A stretch of 64,000 bases of DNA from assembly GCF_041737375.1 (NCBI RefSeq), contig NZ_JBGSRV010000003.1:152787-216786 (forward strand), given 5' to 3'. Under the pieces are notes generated by a model, which saw nothing but the letters and a program-made list of their open reading frames with translations, did not search any database and was not told the DNA's origin. Origin of the DNA: Vampirovibrio sp041737375. GTDB taxonomy: Bacteria > Cyanobacteriota > Vampirovibrionia > Vampirovibrionales > Vampirovibrionaceae. A program made the translations under genes and the position numbers. This document shows positions 43,760-50,997 of the stretch, one piece after another (position 1 is the first letter of the stretch; the number at the start of each line of letters is the position of its first letter).

Positions 43760-44089
43760 ATGACCCGACTTTGCCTCCCCCTGTTAAGCACCCTGCTTTT
43801 TCTTTCCGCTTGCGCCAAACCGGAAACCACCACTCAACCCGTGGCCCCCATGTCTCAAGGGCAGCAAATTTTTCTAAGCCAGTGCGTGTCCTGCCATCAG
43901 GGAGCCGGAGATCCGCCTGGTCCCAACGTCGTAGTTCTGAATTCCCCCACCCTCAAACAGGAAGAAACCTTCCGGGCCTTGCTGCGCCAGCCCACGTCCT
44001 CCATGATGCGAAAATTCAGCGCACAGGAGCTACCCGACGCTGAAGTTCACGCACTGTATGAGTATCTTTCCAGCCTTCAGGGCCAGTAA
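43760..44089 (+). CDS. lipoprotein c-type cytochrome
   Basis: The 109-residue protein has a lipobox (LLFLSAC) and a single haem-binding CVSCH at about 42-46, with GPNVVVLNSPTL and TSSMMRKF supplying the likely Met ligand. The rest fits a class I cytochrome c. It would be anchored by lipid outside the inner membrane and carry electrons. No partner oxidase or reductase is next to it. AGGAG lies before the ATG. Confidence 0.93.
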   Translation: MTRLCLPLLSTLLFLSACAKPETTTQPVAPMSQGQQIFLSQCVSCHQGAGDPPGPNVVVLNSPTLKQEETFRALLRQPTSSMMRKFSAQELPDAEVHALYEYLSSLQGQ

Positions 44090-44098
44090 AAGACGGGG

Positions 44099-44770
44099 TT
44101 AGCTGGAGGAATCCCGATTTTGATAATTGTGGCGCATTCTTGCTTCCAGATCATTTCGGCGGCGATTGGACAAGTCCGCCTGCGGCCGCCAGGGCGGGCT
44201 CAGAGAAGGAATACCAAGACTTCTAAACCTGTTAGGGGTCGACTCTTCCTCAACGTGTGCCAAAGCAGCTCTGCCACGATTTTGCGCAGGGTTAATGCGC
44301 AAGGGACTAATGCGAGGTTGCTCACGATGCGTACTGGCTCTCAAAGCTGTAAGACCGGACAAGAAGGGATTATTGGCAGGCTCTTCGGTTCTGGCTCTAG
44401 CCGCTCCTGCAGAGGACCGAAAAATAGAATCAATGGATTCATTAGGCTCATCATCGTCCGAATCATCAGAAAACCATGAACCTTCCGGGGCTAACACACC
44501 CCCATCTTCAGTTCTACGACGGTTCTGTTCTGCGCGGCTGTATTCAACAACGACACGATCAGTGTCAAAAAGATTCTGGGACTCAATTGCCATCAAATTG
44601 TCGGCCCGAGAGAGTTCAGGTCCATTGGCAACGCGGTTAAAGGCATCCAGTAAACTCCTTGGTGCAAGCCGCCGCGGTACACTGGGTTGCTCTGGTTCTG
44701 GTTCTGGCACATAGTTTTTGCCAAACTGAACAGAACCTGGACGACTGGAAATCCCACTGATTGAATTCAT
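44099..44770 (-). CDS. hypothetical disordered protein with N-terminal V-x-F-x-K patch
   Basis: The 223-residue product is rich in Arg, Ser, Glu and Pro and lacks predicted folded domains. Near the N-terminus it reads SRPGSVQFGKNY, similar to the patch in the protein at 14861. A plus-strand frame (44127-44714) overlaps nearly all of it; I prefer the minus frame because of the N-terminal patch and its convergent position 9 bp after the cytochrome gene. Function unknown. Confidence 0.55.
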   Translation of the reverse strand: MNSISGISSRPGSVQFGKNYVPEPEPEQPSVPRRLAPRSLLDAFNRVANGPELSRADNLMAIESQNLFDTDRVVVEYSRAEQNRRRTEDGGVLAPEGSWFSDDSDDDEPNESIDSIFRSSAGAARARTEEPANNPFLSGLTALRASTHREQPRISPLRINPAQNRGRAALAHVEEESTPNRFRSLGIPSLSPPWRPQADLSNRRRNDLEARMRHNYQNRDSSS

Positions 44771-44921
44771 TTGATCAAAAATCCTAGCGATTAAATAAAA
44801 CAGGTTAAATTAAATACGATCCATTCAATAATTTTGACTTGTTAACAATAAAAGCAAAGCCGATTCACAAATTGCCTGTCCAAACGGTCCTGTTCGGATT
44901 GGCATAGTCCGTCACCCTGTT

Positions 44922-45902
44922 TCAGGCCACTTCCAGCTGCAAGGTCACGTGGGTCAATCCAAATTTCTCTTTCAGGGCATGCTGAACCCGGTTCAGGGTC
45001 TCGCCACTGTAGGCTTCCGGTTTCACCTCAATATGCGCAGTTAAAAGGGCTTGTTGCATGTTGATATTCCACACATGCAGGTTGTGAATGGCGCTCACCC
45101 CTTCAAAACCCAATATTTCCGCTTCTATTTCCGCGATATCAATATGGCTGGGGCAACCTTCTAGCAACACATTGACGGAATCGCGCAGCAGGCCATAGGC
45201 GCTGAAAATAATCAACAGGGCAATTCCGCAACTGATGACCGGATCGGCCCAGGACCAGCCAAAGGCCCAAATCAGGGCGCCAGCCAGCACAGCGCCGATG
45301 GAACCCAGTAAATCGCCCAGCACATGCAAATAAGCGCCTTTAATATTCAGGTTATGCTGGTGATCGGCATGCAACAGCTTGGCGGAAATAATGTTAACAA
45401 TCAGCCCCCCAAAGGCCACCACCATCATCAGGTTAGCCTTAATCGGCTCTGGTTGCTGAAAGCGATCGTAACTTTCCCACAGAATAAACAGCCCCATGGC
45501 CACCAGCAGCAAGGCATTCACAAAGGCGGTTAAAATTTCCACCCGCTGATACCCAAAAGTGCGATGGGCCGGAGCCGGACGATGCGATAACCAGGCCGCA
45601 AACAGAGACAGCCCAATGGCCGCCGAATCGGCGAACATATGAAAACCATCGGCCAGCAAAGCCAAACTGCCAGAGGCAATACCGCCCACCACTTCCACGA
45701 TTAAATAGAGGAAGGTTAAGCCAAACACCCATTGCAACACCTTGAAGTGGCGGGCCGAAAGCGCCAGCGACAAGTGAGAATGCCCCCCATGATGCCCATG
45801 GTGATGATCGTCATGGACATGATCGTGTGGAGGGGAATCCCCATGAGGCGGATGATGATCATCATCGTGGTGGTGATCGTGATTCTGGCAGGTTTTACTC
45901 AT
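44922..45902 (-). CDS. cation diffusion facilitator metal exporter
   Basis: The 326-residue protein starts with a very His-rich head (about 22 His in the first 45 residues), then six membrane helices with LLADGFHMFADSAAIG (H-x-x-x-D metal site) and LHVLGDLLGSIGAV, and the cytoplasmic ferredoxin-like tail with IHNLHVWNI. This is the CzcD/ZitB group that exports Zn2+, Co2+ or Cd2+ against protons. The His-rich head probably binds metal. It is 38 bp downstream of the rocD gene on the same strand. Confidence 0.94.
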   Translation of the reverse strand: MSKTCQNHDHHHDDDHHPPHGDSPPHDHVHDDHHHGHHGGHSHLSLALSARHFKVLQWVFGLTFLYLIVEVVGGIASGSLALLADGFHMFADSAAIGLSLFAAWLSHRPAPAHRTFGYQRVEILTAFVNALLLVAMGLFILWESYDRFQQPEPIKANLMMVVAFGGLIVNIISAKLLHADHQHNLNIKGAYLHVLGDLLGSIGAVLAGALIWAFGWSWADPVISCGIALLIIFSAYGLLRDSVNVLLEGCPSHIDIAEIEAEILGFEGVSAIHNLHVWNINMQQALLTAHIEVKPEAYSGETLNRVQHALKEKFGLTHVTLQLEVA

Positions 45903-45940
45903 GGGGATGGGGGTCCAATCTGTAGGGGATATGAAAAGCG

Positions 45941-47164
45941 CTATGAAAAACTTTCGATGACTTTTTTAATGCGGACCAAAGCCCAGTCCAAATCCGCTTC
46001 GCTTACCACCAGGGGCGGGGCAAAACGAATCACATAATCGTGGGTTTCCTTGCACAATACGCCTTCCGCTTTCAACGCTTCGCAGAAAGGGCGGGCCTTG
46101 GTATTCAGCTCAATGCCAATCAACAGGCCCCGGCCTCGAACTTCCACAATGCGGGGGCTTTGAATGTTTTTTAGCTCGGCCAGAAATTTTTTGCCCAGCG
46201 TGGCGGAACGCTCCACCAGATTTTCATCTTTCAGCACTTCCAGCGCAGTGCGGGCCACCGCGCAACCCAGGGGGTTACCGCCATAGGTACTGCCATGATC
46301 GCCGGGGTTGAAAACGCCCATCACCGAATCATTGGCCATGACCGCCGAAACAGGATAGAAGCCCCCCGACAGAGCCTTGCCCACTACAATCACATCGGGC
46401 TGAATGTTCTCGTGCTGGAAGGCGAACATTTTGCCGGTACGCCCCAGGCCGGTCTGGATTTCATCGGCAATAAACAACACGTTGTTCTGCTGGCACAGCT
46501 CCGAAATTTGCTTAAGATATCCTTCCTTGGGAATTAAAATACCGGCTTCGGCCTGAATGGGTTCAATAAAAATGGCGCAGGTATTGGGGTTAATGGCGTT
46601 TTTCACCGCTTCAATGTCATCGTATGGAATAATTTTAAAGCCCGGTGTAAACGGCCCAAAACCGTCTTTGTACTGGTGTTCGGTAGAAAAGCTGATGATG
46701 CTGATGGTGCGCCCGTGGAAATTATTTTCAAAAACAATAATTTCCGCCTGATTTTCAGGAATTCCCTTCACCTTATAACCCCACTTGCGGGCCATTTTAA
46801 TGGCGGTTTCGCAAGCTTCAGCCCCGGAGTTCATGGGCAAGGCCCTGCTTAGGCCGGAAATGTCGCTGAGGGCCTTGTATAAAAGCGGCAACTGGTTGTT
46901 GCGAAAGGCCCGAGACGTCAAAGTGACCTTGGCCGCCTGCTCGATGAGCGTACTGAGAATGCGAGGGTGGCAATGCCCCTGATTGAGGGCCGAGTAGGAA
47001 CTGAGACAGTCCAGATACTTCTTGCCGTCCACATCATAAACCCAGCAACCCTCGGCATGATCAATCACAATATCCAGCGGGTGGTAATTGTGGGCCCCGT
47101 ATTGCTCCTCCAGGTTAATCAATTCCTGAGTGGACAGGGTGGCATTGGCGGTATCGGTGTTCAT
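45941..47164 (-). CDS. rocD: ornithine aminotransferase
   Basis: The protein (ATG at 47164) matches ornithine-oxo-acid aminotransferase through EEQYGAHNYHPLDIVIDHAEG, SSYSALNQGHCHP, FENNFHGRTISIISFS, IFIEPIQAEAGI, ADEIQTGLGRTG, and the PLP lysine in VVGKALSGGFYPVSAV. It turns ornithine into glutamate semialdehyde, which cyclises to pyrroline-5-carboxylate. The proC gene lies 52 bp upstream on the same strand, so the pair makes proline from ornithine. Confidence 0.95.
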   Translation of the reverse strand: MNTDTANATLSTQELINLEEQYGAHNYHPLDIVIDHAEGCWVYDVDGKKYLDCLSSYSALNQGHCHPRILSTLIEQAAKVTLTSRAFRNNQLPLLYKALSDISGLSRALPMNSGAEACETAIKMARKWGYKVKGIPENQAEIIVFENNFHGRTISIISFSTEHQYKDGFGPFTPGFKIIPYDDIEAVKNAINPNTCAIFIEPIQAEAGILIPKEGYLKQISELCQQNNVLFIADEIQTGLGRTGKMFAFQHENIQPDVIVVGKALSGGFYPVSAVMANDSVMGVFNPGDHGSTYGGNPLGCAVARTALEVLKDENLVERSATLGKKFLAELKNIQSPRIVEVRGRGLLIGIELNTKARPFCEALKAEGVLCKETHDYVIRFAPPLVVSEADLDWALVRIKKVIESFS

Positions 47165-47216
47165 AATCCTAAATCTCCCAAACAATCAAACGCTTGTAAA
47201 CGCCGTCAATAGCGGC

Positions 47217-48047
47217 TTATTTTTTCTCTTTCCCTAAATTTCCAGCGATTTTGGTAGCCTCTTCCACGGCACGGGCCAGCACCGAGCGAATTTTTCCGTC
47301 TTCCATGGTTAAAAGCGCCCCAATGGTGCAACCGGCAGGGGTGGTCACATCGTCTCTCAGGGCCGCCGGGTGCCGACCGGATTGCTGAACCATGGTAGCC
47401 GCCCCCAACAGGGTTTGAGACACAATCTTTAAAGCCGCCTCTCGGGGCAAGCCCACCCGAACGCCCCCATCGGCCAAGGCTTCCATAATCAGGAACACAT
47501 AGGCGGGGCCGCTTCCGGCTAAACTGGTCACCGCGTTAAAATGGCTTTCATCCAGTTCCATGCAGATGCCCACGGCGTCAAAAATTTGCTGGGCAATGGC
47601 CAGGTGCTTTTGGGTAGCGTGGGTGCCGCCGCAAATGGTGGTCATAGCCTGTCCCACCGTGCAAGGGGTATTGGTCATGGCCCGAATCACGGGGTTTTCG
47701 GTAGCCAGCGTGTTTTCCATGGTTTCAATGGTGGCCCCGGCCACAATGGAAATAATAAGAGTATCGGGCTTCAGCCCACCCGCTTTCAGCTTTTCCAGAA
47801 CTCCCTTAATGCCGTTGGGCTTTACGCACAGCAACAACACATCGGTATCCGCCAAGCGATCGTTATAGTTGGTTAAGGCGGTAATGCCCAATTCGGCCCG
47901 GATTTTTTCACAGGAGGCTTCCGTTTTAGCGGCGGCCCACACGTTTTTAAGGGTCACCATCTGTTTACGCATTAAGCCCTGAATGAGCGCCTGCCCCATG
48001 ACTCCGGCCCCAATCACGCCCAGCTTGTGAAACTCCGCTTTTACCAT
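47217..48047 (-). CDS. proC: pyrroline-5-carboxylate reductase
   Basis: The 276-residue protein has the NAD(P) motif LGVIGAGVMGQALIQGL, VLLLCVKPNGI, VIRAMTNTPCTVGQAM, and the C-terminal TSLAGSGPAYVFLIMEALADGGVRVGLPR and TTPAGCTIGALLTME of ProC. It reduces P5C to proline. It is followed by rocD, giving an ornithine-to-proline route. The spacer upstream contains inverted repeats that may affect its or rpmG expression. Confidence 0.96.
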   Translation of the reverse strand: MVKAEFHKLGVIGAGVMGQALIQGLMRKQMVTLKNVWAAAKTEASCEKIRAELGITALTNYNDRLADTDVLLLCVKPNGIKGVLEKLKAGGLKPDTLIISIVAGATIETMENTLATENPVIRAMTNTPCTVGQAMTTICGGTHATQKHLAIAQQIFDAVGICMELDESHFNAVTSLAGSGPAYVFLIMEALADGGVRVGLPREAALKIVSQTLLGAATMVQQSGRHPAALRDDVTTPAGCTIGALLTMEDGKIRSVLARAVEEATKIAGNLGKEKK

Positions 48048-48107
48048 TGTATCCAGCCCGCCTTAACCAATTTTGTGTTTTCTCGTGTGCCTCTTTATTG
48101 TACGCAA

Positions 48108-48241
48108 CTCCCCCGTAAGTTGAAAGGGGGAGCCTTGGCCCGAGGCTGAAGGGAGGCGAACGGAGAAGCAAGGAAGCGTGGGGATGCCTTGCCCAGCGGG
48201 CCGCCTGCTTGAAACTATGTAACGCCCCCTTTCAGCTTCTC
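48108..48241. repeat. nested inverted repeats between proC and rpmG
   Basis: CTCCCCC/GGGGGAG (48108-48114 with 48126-48132) forms a local hairpin; TGAAAGGGGG (48121-48130) is also inverted at 48225-48234, and GAGAAGC (about 48161-48167) at 48235-48241. The arms allow alternative folds in the divergent spacer. It may be a small repeat element or a leader. Confidence 0.4.
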
Positions 48242-48305
48242 TTGACTCCCCCCGTGGTTGATTTAATATAGATCCACGCAACCCTCAGTTTAAGGAATCT
48301 CCCCC

Positions 48306-48479
48306 ATGGCAAAAAAAGGCGAAGGCTGCGCTCACATTACGCTGAAAAGCAGCGAGAGCGACCACGAATACCACACCATTAAAAACAAAAGAAGCAACCC
48401 GGAGCGGATGGAAATCAAAAAATACGATCCCACCTTGCGCCGCCACGTTGCCTACAAAGAGAGCAAAAGCAGCAAATAG
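48306..48479 (+). CDS. rpmG: 50S ribosomal protein L33
   Basis: A 57-residue protein starting MAKKGEGCAHITLKSSESDH and ending with RSNPERMEIKKYDPTLRRHVAYKES. The N-R-x-x-x-x-P-E-R-x-E-x-K-K-Y-x-P-x-L-R core is the L33 signature. It lacks the zinc-binding Cys pairs, so it is the Cys-free form. AAGGAA lies 9 nt before the ATG. A single-gene unit with its own terminator. Confidence 0.95.
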   Translation: MAKKGEGCAHITLKSSESDHEYHTIKNKRSNPERMEIKKYDPTLRRHVAYKESKSSK

Positions 48480-48521
48480 GCTTCTAGTTAGCCGATTTGC
48501 CCCCAGCTTTTTTTCAGATTT

Positions 48522-48549
48522 AAAAACCCGATCCCCGGATCGGGTTTTT
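48522..48549 (+). terminator. Rho-independent terminator of rpmG
   Basis: Stem of 12 bp (48522-48533 with 48538-48549), 4-nt loop, with five A and five T at the outer ends. It lies 42 bp after the rpmG stop and 82 bp before the M50 gene. Confidence 0.9.
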
Positions 48550-48631
48550 GGTATTTACAATGTATTTTTTGACAAAGCGGAAACAAAACCCCGCATTCTA
48601 CAGTCAAACCCTTTTATAGTCAGAGGCTGCC

Positions 48632-49279
48632 ATGTTTATTCAATATCTGTTTAGCGATGCCCAGTATTTTTTCTGGTGGGTGATCATTGCCGCTGGCTCT
48701 GTTTGCCTGCACGAACTGTTTCACGCCTTGGCGGCCTATTGGGAAGGTGATTCCACCGCCAAAGACGCCGGATATTTCACTCTCAACCCACTAAAACACA
48801 TGGGCGGGGCTTCGCTGGTGGTATTAATGCTAACGGGCATGTGCTGGGGCCTATGCCCGGTGAATCCCAGCCGGTTTCGCCACACCTACGGGGATGCGCT
48901 GGTGGCTTTTGCGGGGCCTTTCGCCAATTTGCTAATCATGGCCCTTTCCGGCTTGGCGGCCCTGCTGTTGATGAGCGCCATGGGCGAATCCGCCAGCGCC
49001 TTGCAAATGAACCTGCTCCGTTTTTTCAGATTGGCCGCCATGGCCAACGCCGCCTTTTTTCTGTTTAACCTAATCCCCATTCCACCGCTGGATGGTCACA
49101 GTATTATCAGCAGCTTTTTACCCGGCACCCGCAGCTTTTTTCAAAGCATGGGCAACGCCGGGTTTATGGTGGTGTTCATTCTGTTTTCCATTCCAGCCGC
49201 CAGAGCTTTCTTCTGGGGCGGCGCCACCCTGTTATCCCAAGGCAGTATGCTGCTTTGGAGTGGGCTGCTGGGGCTGTAA
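48632..49279 (+). CDS. M50 family (site-2 protease-like) membrane metalloprotease
   Basis: The 215-residue membrane protein has HELFH at residues 27-31 (zinc site and catalytic Glu), the DAGYFTLNPLKHMGG block, and NLIPIPPLDGHS near 150, where the Asp completes the zinc site. This matches the short, PDZ-free group of site-2 proteases that cut membrane-embedded anchors. Its substrate is unknown. It is convergent with the epimerase gene, 16 bp apart. Confidence 0.92.
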   Translation: MFIQYLFSDAQYFFWWVIIAAGSVCLHELFHALAAYWEGDSTAKDAGYFTLNPLKHMGGASLVVLMLTGMCWGLCPVNPSRFRHTYGDALVAFAGPFANLLIMALSGLAALLLMSAMGESASALQMNLLRFFRLAAMANAAFFLFNLIPIPPLDGHSIISSFLPGTRSFFQSMGNAGFMVVFILFSIPAARAFFWGGATLLSQGSMLLWSGLLGL

Positions 49280-49295
49280 TTATAGTTTTTTGAGC

Positions 49296-50207
49296 TTACA
49301 ACAGGCTGTCCAGAGCGGCTTTCAGCTCAGGCTGGCGGAAGGTGTAGCCGCTGCCCAGCAAGGCCACCGGCTGTACCCGTTGACTGGCCAGCAGCAACTG
49401 ATCGGCCATTTCGCCCAATACCGCTTTTACCGCAAATGCCGGGGCAGGCGGCGTCCAGTAGTGCATGGGCAACATGGGGCAAATTACCGCTTTACGCATG
49501 GCATCGGTAAACTGGTGATTGGTCACCGGGTTGGGAGACACCACATTGACCGGCCCTTTTAAATCGTCATGGGTCAGCATATGGGCCAAGGCGCCCACTA
49601 CATCTTCCAGCGCAATCCAGCTCATGTACTGTTTTCCGTTGCCCAAATCGCCCGCCATGCCCAGCTTGAAGGGCCAGTACATGGCCTTCAGCGCGCCACC
49701 CTTGGGGCTTAAAATAATACCAAAGCGGCTGTTAACCACCCGAATGCCTTTATCACGAGCGGGCTGGCAAGCGTCTTCCCACTGTTTGCAGGTGTCGGCC
49801 AAAAAGCCGCTGCCCTTGCCACTAACATCGTTCAGCACTTCATCGCCCCGGTTGCCGTAAAATCCAACCGCAGAGGCGCAGATAAACACCTTGGGCGGAT
49901 GATCCAGCTTGGCCAGCGTTTCTGCAATCAAACGTGTTCCTTTAACCCGGCTTTCCACAATTTTCTGCTTGCGTTCATCGCTCCAGCGGCCCCCGGCAAT
50001 GTTTTCACCCGCCAGATGGATCACCGCGTCAATGTCATGCAGTTGCTGGGCATCCAGCTTGCCTGCGTTAATATCCCAAGTAATTTCAGGATCGCTGGTT
50101 AACCCCTTGCGACGCACCAAACGCACCGGCTGATGTCCCTGACGCTTTAATTCATGAATCAATTCGGAGCCAACCAACCCGGAAGCCCCGGAAATTAAAA
50201 CCTTCAT
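49296..50207 (-). CDS. TIGR01777-family epimerase
   Basis: From the ATG at 50207 (GGAGAG upstream) the 303-residue protein opens KVLISGASGLVGSELIHEL and has VIHLAGENIAGGRWSDERKQKI, FICASAVGFYGNRGD and the C-terminal DUF1731-like ALLGSGYTFRQPELKAALD. This is the SDR-type family related to YfcH. The reaction is not established; members often stand near cell-division or fatty-acid genes. A promoter-like element is at 50246-50257. Confidence 0.9.
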   Translation of the reverse strand: MKVLISGASGLVGSELIHELKRQGHQPVRLVRRKGLTSDPEITWDINAGKLDAQQLHDIDAVIHLAGENIAGGRWSDERKQKIVESRVKGTRLIAETLAKLDHPPKVFICASAVGFYGNRGDEVLNDVSGKGSGFLADTCKQWEDACQPARDKGIRVVNSRFGIILSPKGGALKAMYWPFKLGMAGDLGNGKQYMSWIALEDVVGALAHMLTHDDLKGPVNVVSPNPVTNHQFTDAMRKAVICPMLPMHYWTPPAPAFAVKAVLGEMADQLLLASQRVQPVALLGSGYTFRQPELKAALDSLL

Positions 50208-50245
50208 ACCAAAACTCTCCCTATCCAAAACAGGTTATATGTATC

Positions 50246-50257
50246 TATCATATAACA
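50246..50257 (-). promoter_or_regulatory. putative promoter -10 region of the epimerase gene
   Basis: On the minus strand it reads TGTTATATGATA, one base different from the TGTTATATAATA found upstream of the TPR gene and recG. It lies about 40 bp before the ATG at 50207. Confidence 0.45.
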
Positions 50258-50458
50258 GAGCAACCGTTGAAACCTATTCCAAAGCCCGATTCGCAACGGT
50301 TGTTTACGCAGCCACTTTTAAGATTGCCATTTTAGTGGGATTGACGATTCAGGTAAAATGAAGGAGGTTCATTCAAATGACATGCGATGAGCCTGCAAAC
50401 AGAATCCATGAGAACCAACCCTTAACACAGACCGCAGAGAGAGGGAGGAACACCGGCC

Positions 50459-50995
50459 ATGACTCAACCCTTGAGAACCCCGCAAGACAAGGTAAAAGTA
50501 ATGTTTGTGTGCATGGGCAACATTTGCCGCTCCCCATCGGCAGAAGCAGTATTCCACTACATGGCCCAAACCAGTGGCCTGCGGGATTATATTGAAGTGG
50601 CCTCCTCTGGCACCCACGATTACCATGTGGGCCGTCCGGCGGATAAACGCTCGCATGCCGCAGCCCAAAGCCGGGGCATTGATTTAAGCGAGCATCGGGC
50701 CCAGCATTTTAAAGCCGAACATTGTATCCAGTACGATTATGTTCTGGTGATGGATCGGGTCAACCACGCGCACGTCATCGGGCATTGTCCCGCCGAGCAT
50801 CAGCATAAAGTGCATTATTTTCTGGATTTTGCCCCGCAACTGAATTTGAAAGAAGTGCCTGATCCTTACTATGGCGGGGCGGATGGCTTTGACGTGGTAC
50901 TGGATTTGATCGAGGCCGCCTCTGCGGGCTTGCTGGCTGAAATTCGGGAACGCCATGTAGATCCGGCCCGTGCGCATCCCGAAATTACCGCCTAA
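50459..50995 (+). CDS. low-molecular-weight protein-tyrosine phosphatase
   Basis: The 178-residue protein has the P-loop CMGNICRSP (about 18-26) with the catalytic Cys and Arg, and VPDPYYGGADGFD with the general-acid Asp. It removes phosphate from tyrosine residues in proteins, or acts as an arsenate-reductase-like relative. No tyrosine kinase or polysaccharide cluster is adjacent. GGGAGG precedes the ATG. It is convergent with recG. Confidence 0.95.
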   Translation: MTQPLRTPQDKVKVMFVCMGNICRSPSAEAVFHYMAQTSGLRDYIEVASSGTHDYHVGRPADKRSHAAAQSRGIDLSEHRAQHFKAEHCIQYDYVLVMDRVNHAHVIGHCPAEHQHKVHYFLDFAPQLNLKEVPDPYYGGADGFDVVLDLIEAASAGLLAEIRERHVDPARAHPEITA

Positions 50996-50997
50996 TC

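Noticed and set aside
44127..44714. Plus-strand frame of 195 codons
   Set aside because: It overlaps the minus-strand protein almost fully, lacks a ribosome site, and the minus frame has a recognisable N-terminal patch.
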